Below the pieces are notes generated by a model. It was not told the origin of the DNA, ran no database searches, and saw only the letters and a list, made by a program, of their open reading frames with translations. The translations under genes were made by a program, and so were the position numbers. Positions 11,600 through 22,286 of a DNA stretch of 64,000 nt are shown one piece after another (position 1 is the stretch's first letter; the number at the start of each line of letters is the position of its first letter). The stretch spans positions 558,001-622,000 of the forward strand of contig NW_026942946.1 in the NCBI RefSeq assembly GCF_024139115.2, in the 5' to 3' direction. Origin of the DNA: Armigeres subalbatus (lineage: Eukaryota > Arthropoda > Insecta > Diptera > Culicidae).

Positions 11600-12547
11600 T
11601 GAGCGACGAATACAGGATCACGATTGGAAGCTTGGAACATGGAATTGCAAGTCGCTAGGTTTCGCAGGTTGCGACAGGATGATCTACGATGAATTACATC
11701 CCGCAACTTCGACGTCGTGGCGCTGCAGGAGATTTGCTGGACAGGACAGAAAGTGTGGAAAAGCGGGCATCGAGCGGCTACCTTCTACCAAAGCTGTGGC
11801 ACCACCAACGAGCTGGGAACCGGCTTCATAGTGCTGGGTAAGATGCGCCAACGCGTGATTGGGTGGCAGCCAATCAACGCAAGGATGTGCAAGCTGAGGA
11901 TAAAAGGCCGTTTCTTCAACTATAGCATCATCAACGTGCACTGCCCACACGAAGGGAGACCCGACGACGAGAAAGAAGCGTTCTACGCACAGCTGGAGCA
12001 GACATACGATGGATGCCCACTGCGGGACGTTAAAATCGTCATCGGCGACATGAACGCACAGGTAGGAAGTGCGGAAATGTATAGACCGGTCATCGGACCG
12101 GATAGTCTGCACACCGTATCGAATGACAACGGCCAACGATGCATAAACTTCGCAGCCTCCCGCGGAATGGTAGTCCGAAGCACCTTCTTTCCCCGCAAAA
12201 ATATCCACAAGGCCACATGGAGATCATCTAACCAAGAAACGGAAAACCAAATCGACCACGTTCTAATCGACGGTAAATTCTTCTCCGACATCACGAACGT
12301 CCGCACTTACCGCAGTGCGAATATTGAATCCGACCACTACCTCGTTGCAGTATGCCTGCGCTCAAAACTCTCGACGGTGTACAACACGCGTCGAAGTCGG
12401 ACGCCGCGGCTTAACATTGGGCGGCTACAAGACGGTAGACTAGCCCAAGAATACGCGCAGCAGCTGGAAGTGGCACTTCCAACGGAAGAGCAGCTAGGCG
12501 CAGCATCTCTTGAAGATGGCTGGAGATATTCGATCCGCCATTGGTAG
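11600..12547 (+). pseudogene. LINE B: AP-type endonuclease domain
   Basis: The endonuclease nicks target DNA for target-primed reverse transcription. The start of the domain, KLGTWNCKSL, is in one frame near 11628-11660; after a frameshift near 11680 the frame continues VALQEICWTGQKVWKSGH (catalytic Glu in LQE). Further on come IINVHCPHEGRPDDEKEAF, IVIGDMNAQVG (GDxN motif, about 12039-12071), QIDHVLIDG and ESDHYLVAV (SDH motif, about 12327). All expected catalytic motifs are visible. The frame is lost at 12525 through a 2-bp deletion relative to copy A (GGAGATATTCG versus GGAGAGATATTCG). Confidence 0.9.
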
Positions 12548-14548
12548 CACCGCAACCGCTGCACTTGGCACGGTGCCCCGGATCAGAGAAACGACTGGTA
12601 TGACGGCGAATGTGAGCAGTTAGTGGAAGAGAAGAATGCAGCATGGGCGAGATTGCTGCAACACCGCACGAGGGCGAACGAGGCACGATATAAACAGGCG
12701 CGGAACAGACAAAACTCGATTTTCCGGAGGAAAAGCGCCAGCAGGAAGATCGAGACCGTGAAGAAACGGAGCAACTGTACCGCGCTAATAACACACGAAA
12801 GTTCTATGAGAAGTTAAACCGTTCACGTAAGGGCCACGTGCCACAGCCCGATATGTGTAAGGACATAAACGGGAACCTTCTTACGAACGAGCGTGAGGTG
12901 ATCCAAAGGTGGCGGCAGCACTACGAAGAACACCTGAATGGCGATGTGGCAGACGAAGATGGCGGTATGGTGATGGACCTGGGAGAACGCGCGCAGGACA
13001 TAATTCTACCGGCTCCGGATCTCCAGGAAATCCAGGAGGAGATTGGCCAGCTCAAGAACAACAAAGCCCAGGGGTTGACCAACTACCAGGAGAGCTATTT
13101 AAATACGGTGGTGAGGCACTGGCTAGAGCGCTGCACTGGGTCATTACCAAGATTTGGGAGGAGGAAGTTTTGCCGCAGGAGTGGATGGAAGGTGTCGTGT
13201 GTCCCATCTACAAAAAGGGCGATAAGCTGGATTGTAGCAACTACCGCGCAATCACATTGCTGAACGCCGCCTACAAGGTACTCTCCCAAATTTTATGCCG
13301 TCGACTAGCACCAACTGCAAGGGAGTTCGTGGGGCAGTACCAGGCGGGTTTTATGGGCGAACGCTCCACCACGGACCAGGTGTTTGCCATTCGCCAAGTA
13401 CTGCAGAAATGCCGCGAATACAACGTGCCCACATATCATCTATTCATCGACTTCAAAGCCGCATATGATACAATCGATCGGGACCAGCTATGGCAGCTAA
13501 TGCACGAACACGGTTTTCCGGATAAACTGACACGGTTGATCAAAGCGACGATGGATCGGGTGATGTGCGTAGTTCGAGTTTCAGGGCATTCTCGAGTCCC
13601 TTCGAAACCCGCAGAGGGTTACGGCAAGGTGATGGTCTTTCGTGTTTGCTATTCAACATCGCTTTGGAAGGTGTAATACGAAGAGCAGGGATTAACACGA
13701 GTGGTACAATTTTCAATAAGTCCGTCCAGCTATTTGGTTTCGCCGACGACATAGATATTATGGCACGTAACTTTGAGAAGATGGAGGAAGCCTACATCAG
13801 ACTGAAGAGGGAAGCTAAGCGGATCGGACTAGTCATCAACACGTCGAAGACGAAGTACATGATAGGAAGAGGTTCAAGAGAAGACAATGTGAGCCACCCA
13901 CCGCGAGTTTGCATCGGTGGTGACGAAATCGAGGTGGTAGAAGAATTTGTGTACTTGGGCTCACTGGTGACTGCCGAAAATGACACCAGCAGAGAAATTC
14001 GGAGACGCATAGTGGCTGGAAATCGTACGTACTTTGGACTCCGCAAGACGCTCCGATCGAATAGAGTTCGCCGCCGTACCAAACTGACAATCTACAAAAC
14101 GCTAATTAGACCGGTAGTCCTCTACGGACACGAGACCTGGACGATGCTCGTGGAGGACCAACGCGCACTTGGAGTTTTTGAAAGGAAAGTGCTGCGTACC
14201 ATCTATGGTGGGGTGCAGATGGCGGACGGTACGTGGAGGAGGCGAATGAACCACGAATTGCATCAGCTGTTGGGAGAACCATCCATCGTTCACACCGCGA
14301 AAATCGGACGACTGCGATGGGCCGGGCACGTAGCCAGAATGTCGGACAGTAACCCGGTGAAAATGGTTCTCGACAACGATCCGACGGGCACAAGAAGGCG
14401 AGGTGCGCAGCGGGCAAGGTGGATCGATCAGGTGGAAGATGACTTGCGGACCCTCCGTAGACTGCGTGGTTGGCGACGTGTAGCCATGGACCGAGCCGAA
14501 TGGAGAAGACTCTTATATACCGCACAGGCCACTTCGGCCTTAGTCTGA
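12548..14548 (+). pseudogene. LINE B: linker, reverse transcriptase and C-terminal domain
   Basis: This is the remainder of the polyprotein in at least four frame segments. 12623-12817 is the charged linker; 12838-13080 holds PQPDMCKDINGN and KNNKA. 13075-13590 holds VCPIYKKGDKLDCSNYRAI, QAGFMGERSTTDQVFAIRQV and FIDFKAAYDTIDRDQLWQL (motif A). 13600-14548 holds RRGLRQGDGLSCLLFNIAL, FGFADDIDIMARN (catalytic FADD at about 13739) and the RTE C-terminus through VVLYGHETWTM and RWAGHVARM. Comparison with copy A shows single-base losses near 12575, 12735 and 13070 and another frame change near 13590. A and B break at different places, so each was probably functional or mobilised separately and then decayed. 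Confidence 0.9.
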
Positions 14549-14752
14549 ATAAATAATAAATAATGTGACAAATTTAGTTCGGAAAATGTATTGGAGGGTA
14601 ACCAATTCCTTCGGAGGGGTTTGATCCCACGATAAGTGGGGAAAGCACATATCTAGCGTACTGATTTCGGGGGATCAAACCCCACCGAAGAAAGTGGTTA
14701 CTTGCCAATATTTTTTTCGAACTAAATCTGTCACATGTTGTGCATATGCATA

Positions 14753-15520
14753 AATCTGGATTTCAGACAGATTTTTCAGATTTTTTGCAATGATCACAGA
14801 TTTTACACATTTTCTCATATCCAGATTTTCAGATCCTGGAAGTGACTCAGAGCCTTCCGATTCAGATGACCCAAATTTTTCAGAATATTTTAACGTTATT
14901 TTGGTTCCGTATGTCAAACTAATTTTCAATATTCTTACATTCTCCAGACCCTTAAGGTTATTCAAATACTTTTAGACTCCGTAGATTTTCACTGATTCCT
15001 AGGATTTTTTACGGATTCCATAGTCTATCAAATTCACAGATTCATCATGGAATGCGGAACGTTTTCCGACACGGCTGCAATGTGGGACAAGCAGACTGAA
15101 TTCGGGACTGTCCCGCATAATACGAGACGTCTGTTCACTTTAGGATTGAGGATAGGCCACATATACGATCCTCAATTTTAAATGCATCATAAGAAATCTA
15201 TAAAATAGAGCTCTGTTCGCTTTTGTGAATTTCACAAATGAGTAATGAACGTGAATACCACAAATGAGTGTTGAGCGGCAGAAAATGAATTCTTAGTATT
15301 TTTTATTCAAATTAAATACTACAACTTTATTTATTTATTTATTGGGAGCAGGGAAAAGCCCATTTGAGTTGAACAATTAGAAATTCATTAGCTCTCACTC
15401 AAGCGGGCGCAAAACCTCCTCATCTTTTCTATGCATCAACAGATTACAATAAATATTCAAATGATACAATTCGGCTTAAAACTACATCCAACAATAAACT
15501 TAAATTTAGGCCTATGCTTA
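14753..15520. other. Gene-free stretch with CAGATTTT-type word repeats
   Basis: 14755-15060 repeats words such as CAGATTTT, TTTCAGA and ATTCC at short, irregular spacing, like a decayed minisatellite. 15060-15520 shows nothing recognisable apart from a TTATTTATTTATTTATT run near 15328. Confidence 0.4.
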
Positions 15521-16466
15521 TTAAAAATTACTATCGAGATCTTGTTGGAGTGCAAGACAATCGGTCATTGATCGAAGAATTCGAAATATTTTCATCCCCC
15601 TACATGGGGGATGAGATTGAAGTTTACAGAACAAATTGTTCACGAAGATGATGAAAATCTGCGGCACTTTGGATGGCGTAGGATATTTATTGGATGAGGC
15701 AGTACCTAATTTAACGAAGGATGACCTACCAATCACCAGGAACCTGACTGGCCATGGAACCACACGTCCGTTGCGTGTACGACCTCCGGTGGAAGAATCT
15801 ACGAAGAAGAACATACCTGGGGCCGCATCTCATTTCGACAGCTCTTTCGTTTGGCAGTTTGCATGGTTTACTCGTTTCGAGTCGAGGTGCGCAATGCCCT
15901 GCTTTTCGTATCAAAGACCGCGTTGTAGAATGATGTAATCGAGGTGTTTATATCGTCTCTGCTGAGTATTTAGAACCAATATAATGAATTCAGCTCGTTC
16001 TTCACAGCCTCGTAGTCACATCGAGAGAAGTCAAAATCTAAATCTATTTGTTCCACTGCAGATTGGAGATGATAATCTGTGTTTTTTTTTTTCTTCCTAA
16101 ACAATGGAGGGGGAATCTGCTCAACAGACATCCTGGGTTGACCAGGAAGTGCTGGGTTAGGGGCCACCTCCAATGAGGGAGGCAGGGCTGCATCCCCGAC
16201 CAGCTAAACCGTTTCCATTGCCGCCAAGCCCATCGCCCCTTCGGTACAACCAGAAAGTAATGCTTCAAAGGGGGCCAGTGCATGACGCACCCTCGAGGTT
16301 AGCTGCGTGTCCTTGCAGCATCGAACATCGTGACTCGCTTTTTTAGAAGAACACCATGGTATCGTGCCAGCGCATTGCCGGCTTTCCAGGTGGCCTTACC
16401 ACGCCCTATGTCCTCGGAAGGTGGGAAGGGTCGACTTCGCGCCTGCTTCCCTCTGCACGACTGGTA

Positions 16467-17042
16467 TCAAGCATGATGATGCCGCGTGCACCCCAAATTG
16501 ACCTTTCTGCGATAGGGCCTATTCGCCAGCACACAGAGGGACTTGCCGACGCGGTGCCTACGCCTGCCCCAGCCTTGACGAGGACCCCTTTCCGTCCTCG
16601 GGCTCGGAACCCACCCGGTTGACCGACGCCGCGAAAGCGACGATACCATGTTGTTCTTCGCGCGGCCACTTGTTCGATAAAAGGATCGAGTTCGACCACA
16701 GAGCATGACCACCGGTATGACCCATGAAGCCGACTCCGATCCCTTGGACCACCTCTTATTTGCGCCTGAACTAGCCATCCTTGAGTCCACGCGCCACCTT
16801 CTGTGTAGCTCCGAGACGATTTGGGCGATAGCCGATAAAACGGCGTTCCAGCCAACTTCGTCTTTACACATCCTCCGAACTAGGTTGTCCGTGGTAGTGT
16901 CCAGACCACAGGTGGCAAGCATGTGGTCACGCATTGCGCGAAAACGTGAGCACACGAACAACACGTGTTCCGCCGTTTCCTCTAAACCTGCGCACACCAA
17001 ACACTCGGGCGAAGCCGAGCAAGCCAGCTGCTTTACCTGCAC
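16467..17042 (-). pseudogene. R1/LOA-type LINE: ORF2 C-terminus (CCHC tail)
   Basis: The frame begins KIKVQVKQLACSASPECLVC and continues AGLEETAEHVLFVCSRFRAM. The pattern C-x2-C-x8-H-x4-C is the C-terminal zinc-binding motif typical of R1-clade ORF2. About 100 further codons (MCKDEVGWNAVLSAIAQIV) belong to the ORF2 tail; the last part is probably 3' UTR read through. Endonuclease and RT are absent. Confidence 0.8.
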
Positions 17043-17219
17043 TTTGATTTTGCAGCACGCTTAAACGCCGGGCACATCGAGCCCCCCATGGGGTGCTTGC
17101 TGTTCACAGCTTTGCTGGAACAAATCAAACAATTGGGAGGGTTCGTGCAGCATTGTGCCTTATGTCCCTCCAATCCACAGCGTCGGCAGAGATTGCTTCT
17201 GTCAGGGCCTTTGCAGTCC
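17032..17219 (-). pseudogene. R1/LOA-type LINE: ORF1 C-terminus with CCHC zinc knuckles
   Basis: The minus strand reads DRSNLCRRCGLEGHKAQCC followed by PPNCLICSSKAVNSKHPMGG and SMCPAFKRAAKSKCR, then TAA. Two CCHC knuckles are visible: C-x2-C-x4-H-x4-C and C-x2-C-x10-H-x6-C. This is the nucleic-acid-binding end of a gag-like ORF1 of R1/I/LOA-type LINEs. The fragment is 5' truncated at the target duplication. Its stop codon overlaps the start of the ORF2 remnant in another frame. Confidence 0.8.
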
Positions 17220-17290
17220 CATGATAATCTGTGTTCCGAAAGTCCAAACGTAGAACGAACGGTTAGTGGTGATGGTCAGGGCATAGTTTA

Positions 17291-20250
17291 AGAGATTAAT
17301 TCATGTAACAGATCATTAGCAATTAAAATTAGTCTGATCGGCAAAATGTAATCCTCGACGGTTGAATTAATGTCACGAATTGAAGAATTGATGTTTAGTT
17401 GTACAAAACCGAGTTATTTTCTGTTAACCGAAACTGCCAGTTGAAAGGCTTTCAGGCAGAGTAGACTTTGTTTTCTTTTTTCATTGGTTTAATCACCGTT
17501 ACTCAGTATGGAGTCGTTTTGTTGATTTTTCTCAGTTTTTCTTTTGTTCACCGAGAAAAATCAACAAAACGACTCCATTGAGTAGACTTCGTCGTATTAC
17601 CAATTTTACAGCAGCGAGAAACTGTTTTATACCAAAACTGTTTTAAATCAAAATCTACTTTCGCAACATTTTACCATTTTACCAAGTCTCTATCTTACCC
17701 TATTGCACGGTGGCTAAAATCGTGTTTTTATCCCGTTTATTTATTAGTACCTTTATTATTTATGTGGTTTAGCGTAATGGCGTCTTCGAGACATTTTGTC
17801 AGTAAATCGATGCGCTTCTTTGGAGGTATTCAGCTTACTGAGCAATCCCCCTAAAAGTGAGATGAAAAAAAAATATGTTTTCCACTTTACAACATAAGGT
17901 ATATGTCTACGCAAGAGTTGTAGCTTCTACTGTAAAACTTTGTAGGAGACACCAAGTTTGTAATTTCATTACTTTTGGAGATTTATTGCTTTTTATGTCA
18001 ACAAGCTTTAAACATATGAATACACAAGCATATGGAGACGCATGGTGCATTTGTTTATACCCTCCTTGTAATGGGAGATTGATTTCTGCTTTGCATAGTA
18101 GGAAATGGTTTTTAAAGAAACAATCCCTACATTCGCTTACAACTCAGGTATTAATTTAAAGTTCATTACTTGTACTTTGTTATGCGTTGAGATTGACTGC
18201 CACAATTCGTCTGTTGCCAAGTTGCAGTTTAATCAATGTCTAATGTCTAAAAAATCCAATAAAACTGTGACACATTTTCTATTTTTCAAGTTTTTTAGTC
18301 GAAATAGCCACCAAACGGCGTATTTTAATATTATTCAAAACAGATATTATCCACGACAGACCATCGAATTTTCGTAGTGTTTGAACGGAACGCATGAATA
18401 ACCAAATGTACAAAAACGGCAGATCACAATGAATTGTGCAATTCATGTCATATGCTGATGATAAGATCAACAAAAGTGATGTTTAGCAGAGAACCTCAAA
18501 GAGACGTTGTCTGCGGTGAAGATTCCGCACTCTCTGATTGTGTGCCATCGAGGAAGACGCTCGTGTGGTCGGTGGGCAAAGGACTTTTGATTGGTGGCCC
18601 AAATTTAGATTTAAACAGGAACTGACTATATATTGGAGCATTTTTTGTTTGTTTCAAATGCAAAATCCCATACCCGTTCGAGGGTCCGAGGCTTAAATAT
18701 GTCTTAAATTTTTATATAGCCAGTATCAATTGAACAAATGTGGGTACGTTAATCGTTACGCACTTCTGATCCAAATAAATCAATTGAAAAAACATATTTT
18801 TAAAACTTCCACAAAGGTCAAGATCTTGCATCTCACAATCCCCCGTAGAGGGCGATTATCGATCCTCTCCCCCTGTCATTCATTCGGTCTTTATTACGGT
18901 CGCTCAACTCCACATGTTTGCCAACGGGTGCTGCCTCCGACCGACCCTGGCGCAGACGACCGGATTCACTAGACTTGATACTTTCGTTTGATGCGCAGTC
19001 TCCAAAAGAAGCTTCCATTTGCCGGTATCCTGCCGCCAGGAGGGACGGTTTGTTTGTATGCTGACGGTTCTGAGGATAGGGAAACAGTTCTCCTAAAACT
19101 TTACCGTAATCTGGACGTTTGTAAATCGGTGGCTGGAGCCGGTAGCCAGTGTCAAAATCCTTTGGATTCTAAACATTTCGAACGATTAGTTGCATGGTTC
19201 GATTGTGTGAAGTTGTGCCGAGCAGCACTGTCGGAATTTATGACTTGTGGAAATTAAACAAAAATAAACTTTAAAACAGCGACATTCTGACAGTGGCAAT
19301 TATTTTCGGATGCTACCACTTGTATACGTTTGATTTCAAGATTAAAAATTTAATAAATACTCGTGGTTTGACATTCTGTATAGTGAAATAAACTATTATA
19401 TGTGAGTGAATTTAATTGAATCGTTGGGAAATCAGTGGAATCTATTTTCTGAGAGTTCAGCTCTTAACGATAAATGTTAGTACGTTATACGAGAAAATCA
19501 AATCTTGATTAGAGATAAGCATAGCCAATTCAGTTATAACAACATGTTATTACTAATGAACTAAATTTTATGGGTACACTACGTGGATGTGTGAAACCAA
19601 ACTGAAAGAGTAATACAAACAATGTTTGAACAGATTTCAAAACACTGAACGCTATCAACAGAAGTGAAACTTCAAATGAACTCTTCTCCCTGCGAATAAC
19701 CCCTGGATCGATTTCCCCCAGCTTCTGGCAATAGTATTGTATAGCATCGTTAAATAAAGGTATATGATATTCCCGATAAGCTTAATGGAGCTAGATTTTG
19801 TTCGATCATTCATCCATTAATTTATATTCTAGCCTTTTAGTTAATTCACATTCTTCTAACGATTTTCAATATCTAGTAATTAGTTTCGACACCACTAAAT
19901 TTGATACCTCATACCCGTATCGTCAACCCCAAACTCCATTCTTCTTCCATCTCTGACAGTGATATTTCCCCGTCTGCCGCCCTGCTCCCAAGAGACAGCG
20001 CAACGGTTAGAAGACCACAACGCCGAAGGGGGACACATCCGTAATAACAAAAAGCCTATATGCGGTATGATTTTACCCAATCCATTCATGAAAAGACACC
20101 CGGTGAAAGTGTGAAAATGTACGTACGCTGAGGGTTTTTCCTGCCGAAAAAAAAAGAGGAAAACGAAGTTATTGTGGGGCTCCCCTCGAGGAAAGCGCAC
20201 CGTAACGGTAATAGAGGAAAAGCCAGACGAGACCAATACAAGTCACGTAC
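17291..20250. other. Gene-free stretch
   Basis: Apart from the hairpin at 17508-17578 I see no repeat with clear ends and no coding similarity. 18440-18640 and 18840-19240 are less AT-rich, with short open frames I do not recognise. Confidence 0.4.
17508..17578. repeat. Perfect 26-bp inverted repeat with 19-nt loop
   Basis: Left arm 17508-17533 (ATGGAGTCGTTTTGTTGATT then TTTCTC) and right arm 17553-17578 are exact reverse complements. The GTAGACTT word lies on both sides (17461, 17583) as a direct repeat, which could be a target duplication of a tiny foldback element. Confidence 0.85.
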
Positions 20251-20329
20251 AGACTGCTGTATCTCCCCGGTTCACAAATCCTTCTGGCTTTCGGTGTGTT
20301 GGTTAATGTTTTGTTGATGTTTTGCTCGC

Positions 20330-20783
20330 AATTTTTCTTCCGGACCGAGAATGCACCGGCAGTGAGAGTGAGAAAAACGCACTGAGAAATTTTCTGAGTG
20401 GTGACCAGTGAAAGTGAGTGCTGCTGTGCGGTGACACGGTTCGAGGGCCCGGTGTTTGTGACAGTTTACGGTTGAGAGGGTTCCGCTTCTCATTTTATCA
20501 TCCATCGGGTCGAGTGTTTGCCTATGCACTTGAGTTTTCGGATCGGATGCGAAGCAAAAGAGTGTGAATGATGGTCAACAAAGAAATTCAATTAAAAGAA
20601 GAATAAAGCAGCAGCAGCAGCAGCGGTGGCGGTATCAACATAAGTCTGTGCGATTTATCGTTGGGAGGCCATTGAGTGCTTTTTTCGCACCATTGTCCAA
20701 AAACGGAGGGGTTTTAGGGTTTGAGTGCTTGCGAACGGTGGAAAAGCGTTATTTGTCAATTTAGGAGATCCATGGCATAGCAG
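20330..20783 (+). other. Candidate non-coding host 5' exon with splice donor
   Basis: This segment is unlike its neighbours: GTGA/AGTG-rich (CAGTGAGAGTGAGAAAAAC, GACCAGTGAAAGTGAGTG), moderately GC-rich, with a (CAG)5 run at 20609-20625 and many short upstream ATGs. Such sequence is common in long insect 5' UTRs. It ends in a consensus splice donor, CAG|GTAAGA, at 20783/20784, after which the sequence returns to AT-rich intron-like DNA. If real, it is a plus-strand first exon of a gene whose coding exons lie further away. I see no defined promoter element, so the 5' limit is a guess. Confidence 0.35.
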
Positions 20784-20970
20784 GTAAGAAACGCAAATTT
20801 AATTGGCATGAGTAATGGATAACCATTTGCAAGATGTTGTATTATGAAAAGAATGGTATATCTTCATGTTATAACAACGATATTTTTCAGACTGAGATGA
20901 ACAAACAGCCCAAAATCGACAAAAAATGTCAACGATTTGGAAATTTCATGTCTTTTTCAGCTTTTAATAT

Positions 20971-21088
20971 AGGGGCCATTCTGAAACCACGTGGTTATGT
21001 TTTTGAAGATCTTAAACCTCTTGTCCCCCCTTGTGGTTTATTGTTCATCGTGGACCCCACTGCCCCTTTATGACCACGTGGTTTTTTT
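20971..21088. mobile_element. Short MITE-like repeat with CCACGTGG ends
   Basis: AGGGGCCATTCTGAAACCAC starts the segment, and the palindrome CCACGTGG recurs inverted near both ends (20987-20994, 21074-21081) around a pyrimidine-rich middle (CTTGTCCCCCCTTGTGG). The GGGGCCATTC...CCACGTGGT layout is one I know as a dispersed insect MITE, from memory only. Confidence 0.5.
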
Positions 21089-21099
21089 CCTTAAAAAAC

Positions 21100-21589
21100 A
21101 GGAATTTAAACTGATTTAAAATCAAACTGAAAGCACCATGTGAATTAATATTTTTCTTAAATTCGTAAATTCTGATGATGTCATCATGTTGTAAGTGTAT
21201 CAGGTATTAGGATAACTAGAACTCGCACATCATCTCGCATTAAATTATTTTTAAAAAAAATGACTCGCGAGAATGTCTCCAGAATTTAGAAAAAAAATCT
21301 GTTATTATTTAGATTTTCCGTAAAATCACTAGATTCGACTAGAAAATTCAGATCATTCCGTAGCTCTGCAAGTACTAAGAATTCTTCTGGAATATATTAT
21401 TTAGAAAAGCTTCAGGACCTAGAAAAAAATTGTCAGTGTCTAGTTCAGGAATCACAGGGTTAGAATGTATTCTTAGAGATGCAAATGAACTCCTACAGTT
21501 GTTTCTTTTTGTAGAATTCTTGTAGAAATTCAAGTATTGTTTTAAGAATTATAAAACTAGTTTACCTTCTGGCATTCTTTCGTGATATC
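21100..21589. other. Gene-free AT-rich stretch with decayed GAATTC-type words
   Basis: Words such as AGAATTCTT, CCAGAATTTAGAA and TGTAGAAATTC recur irregularly, like an old copy of the GAA/TTC-rich minisatellites found at 29 and 44 kb. Confidence 0.35.
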
Positions 21590-22110
21590 TGGAACACCGC
21601 AACTTTCCCGGTGGACTGGATGCAAGATATCTTAGGCGACCAAAAAGAGCGACCTGACTGTATGCGATAACTAGCGAGGAATTGTGTTGCTGTGTACCGT
21701 TCTCAAGGTTGTATGCAACGTTATGCTAGCTCGGATTCAAGAAAAGATCGATGCTCTTCGGTGGCAGCAGTCCGGATTTCTTGCCGAAAGAATCTGTGTG
21801 CACCATATTGTCACGCTCCGTATCATTCTGGAGCAGTCCAACGATTGCCAAGAGTCCCTTTACGCAAGGAGGTTCCTGAGAAAATTATCGATCTCATCGA
21901 GGCACATTACGAGGATTTCTTGTGTAGAATGTTGCACAATCGAGTCTGGTCCGACCATATCCGAGTCGTAGCTGATTTGCGGCAAGAATTTATTCTATCA
22001 CCGTTGCTGTACTTCATCGTAATCAATGAGATTCTGGTAGATGCGATTGACCGTGATCCAAACCGTGGGCTACTTTGGCAGCCTATATCCCAAGCTACAT
22101 TTCAAGATAT
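21590..22110 (+). pseudogene. Non-LTR reverse transcriptase fragment lacking motif A
   Basis: Two frames carry RT similarity. The first (about 21670-21870) reads GIVLLCTVLKVVCNVMLARI, then QEKIDALRWQQSGFLAERIC and VHHIVTLRIILEQ, the RT segment before motif A. After a frame change near 21870 the second reads VPEKIIDLIEAHYEDFLC, RMLHNRVWSDHIRVV and ILSPLLYFIVINEILVD, the segment around motif B. The motif-A stretch that should lie between is deleted and the catalytic FADD/YADD box is not reached. It is a fragment of a different LINE family from copies A and B. It is flanked on the right by a SINE at 22287. Confidence 0.8.
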
Positions 22111-22286
22111 ATCATGCTCTATAAGAGGATTTCATGACCAGTTGCTAATGAAGCTAAGAACTCCACAATAACCTCTTCGTAATCTCTTTAAGATAACTTT
22201 CTGGCTAAATGGACCAATCTAGTAAAAGTTATTAAAACCGTTTCAAGAGTAGTAATAAAACTACGATTGAACATTATAATATAGCA

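Larger units (their letters stand above)
11251..14574 (+). mobile_element. Near full-length RTE-type LINE (copy B), 3.3 kb, 12-bp target duplication
   Basis: The element proper is 11263-14562 (3300 bp). It is flanked by perfect 12-bp direct repeats ATGTGACAAATT (11251-11262, 14563-14574). It has a 5' leader of about 330 bp, one endonuclease-RT coding region and an AATAAATAATAAATA tail. This architecture (one ORF with endonuclease and RT, short 3' tandem tail, VVLYGHETWTM C-terminus) fits the RTE clade. It is the same subfamily as copy A at 3500-5788, which is inverted relative to it. Confidence 0.9.
11234..14752. mobile_element. MITE with ~90-bp inverted ends, split by LINE copy B
   Basis: Left part 11234-11262 plus right part 14575-14752 make an element of about 200 bp once the LINE is removed. 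The left arm (ATGTACAACATGTGACAAAT, TTAGTTCGG, then GTAACCAATTCCTTCGGAGG) is mirrored by the right arm (CCGAAGAAAGTGGTTAC, CGAACTAAATCTGTCACATG, TTGTGCATATGCAT). The arms meet at a GATCCCACGATAAGTGGGG loop region. Confidence 0.8.
16069..17235 (-). mobile_element. R1/LOA-type LINE, internally deleted, 15-bp target duplication
   Basis: The element proper is 16084-17220 on the minus strand. Perfect 15-bp duplications ATGATAATCTGTGTT lie at 16069-16083 and 17221-17235. The 3' end is a short poly(A) (T run at 16082-16092 on the plus strand). The 3' UTR is about 380 bp. The coding part joins the end of ORF1 directly to the end of ORF2, so about 2-3 kb (endonuclease and RT) are absent. Confidence 0.9.
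15521..17290 (-). pseudogene. Jockey/CR1-type LINE remnant, split by another LINE
   Basis: Read on the minus strand after removing the insertion at 16084-17220. 17290-17236 gives PDHH plus a stop, then PFVLRLDFRN, which looks like the C-terminal SDHYP-type motif of a LINE endonuclease. 16068-15950 continues NTDYHLQSAVEQIDLDFDF, SRCDYEAVKNELNSLYW, then (past a stop) ILSRDDINTSITSFYNAV, the usual linker between endonuclease and RT. 15720-15521 reads SFVKLGTASSNKYPTPS, FIIFVNNL and MKIFRILRSMTDCLALQQ, the RT motif-B region and the stretch after the catalytic box. The palm N-terminus and the FADD box itself are missing. Clade assignment is tentative. Confidence 0.65.

Noticed and set aside
11684..12564. 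Minus-strand open frames opposite LINE B (up to 174 codons)
   Set aside because: Antisense shadows of the endonuclease coding sequence.
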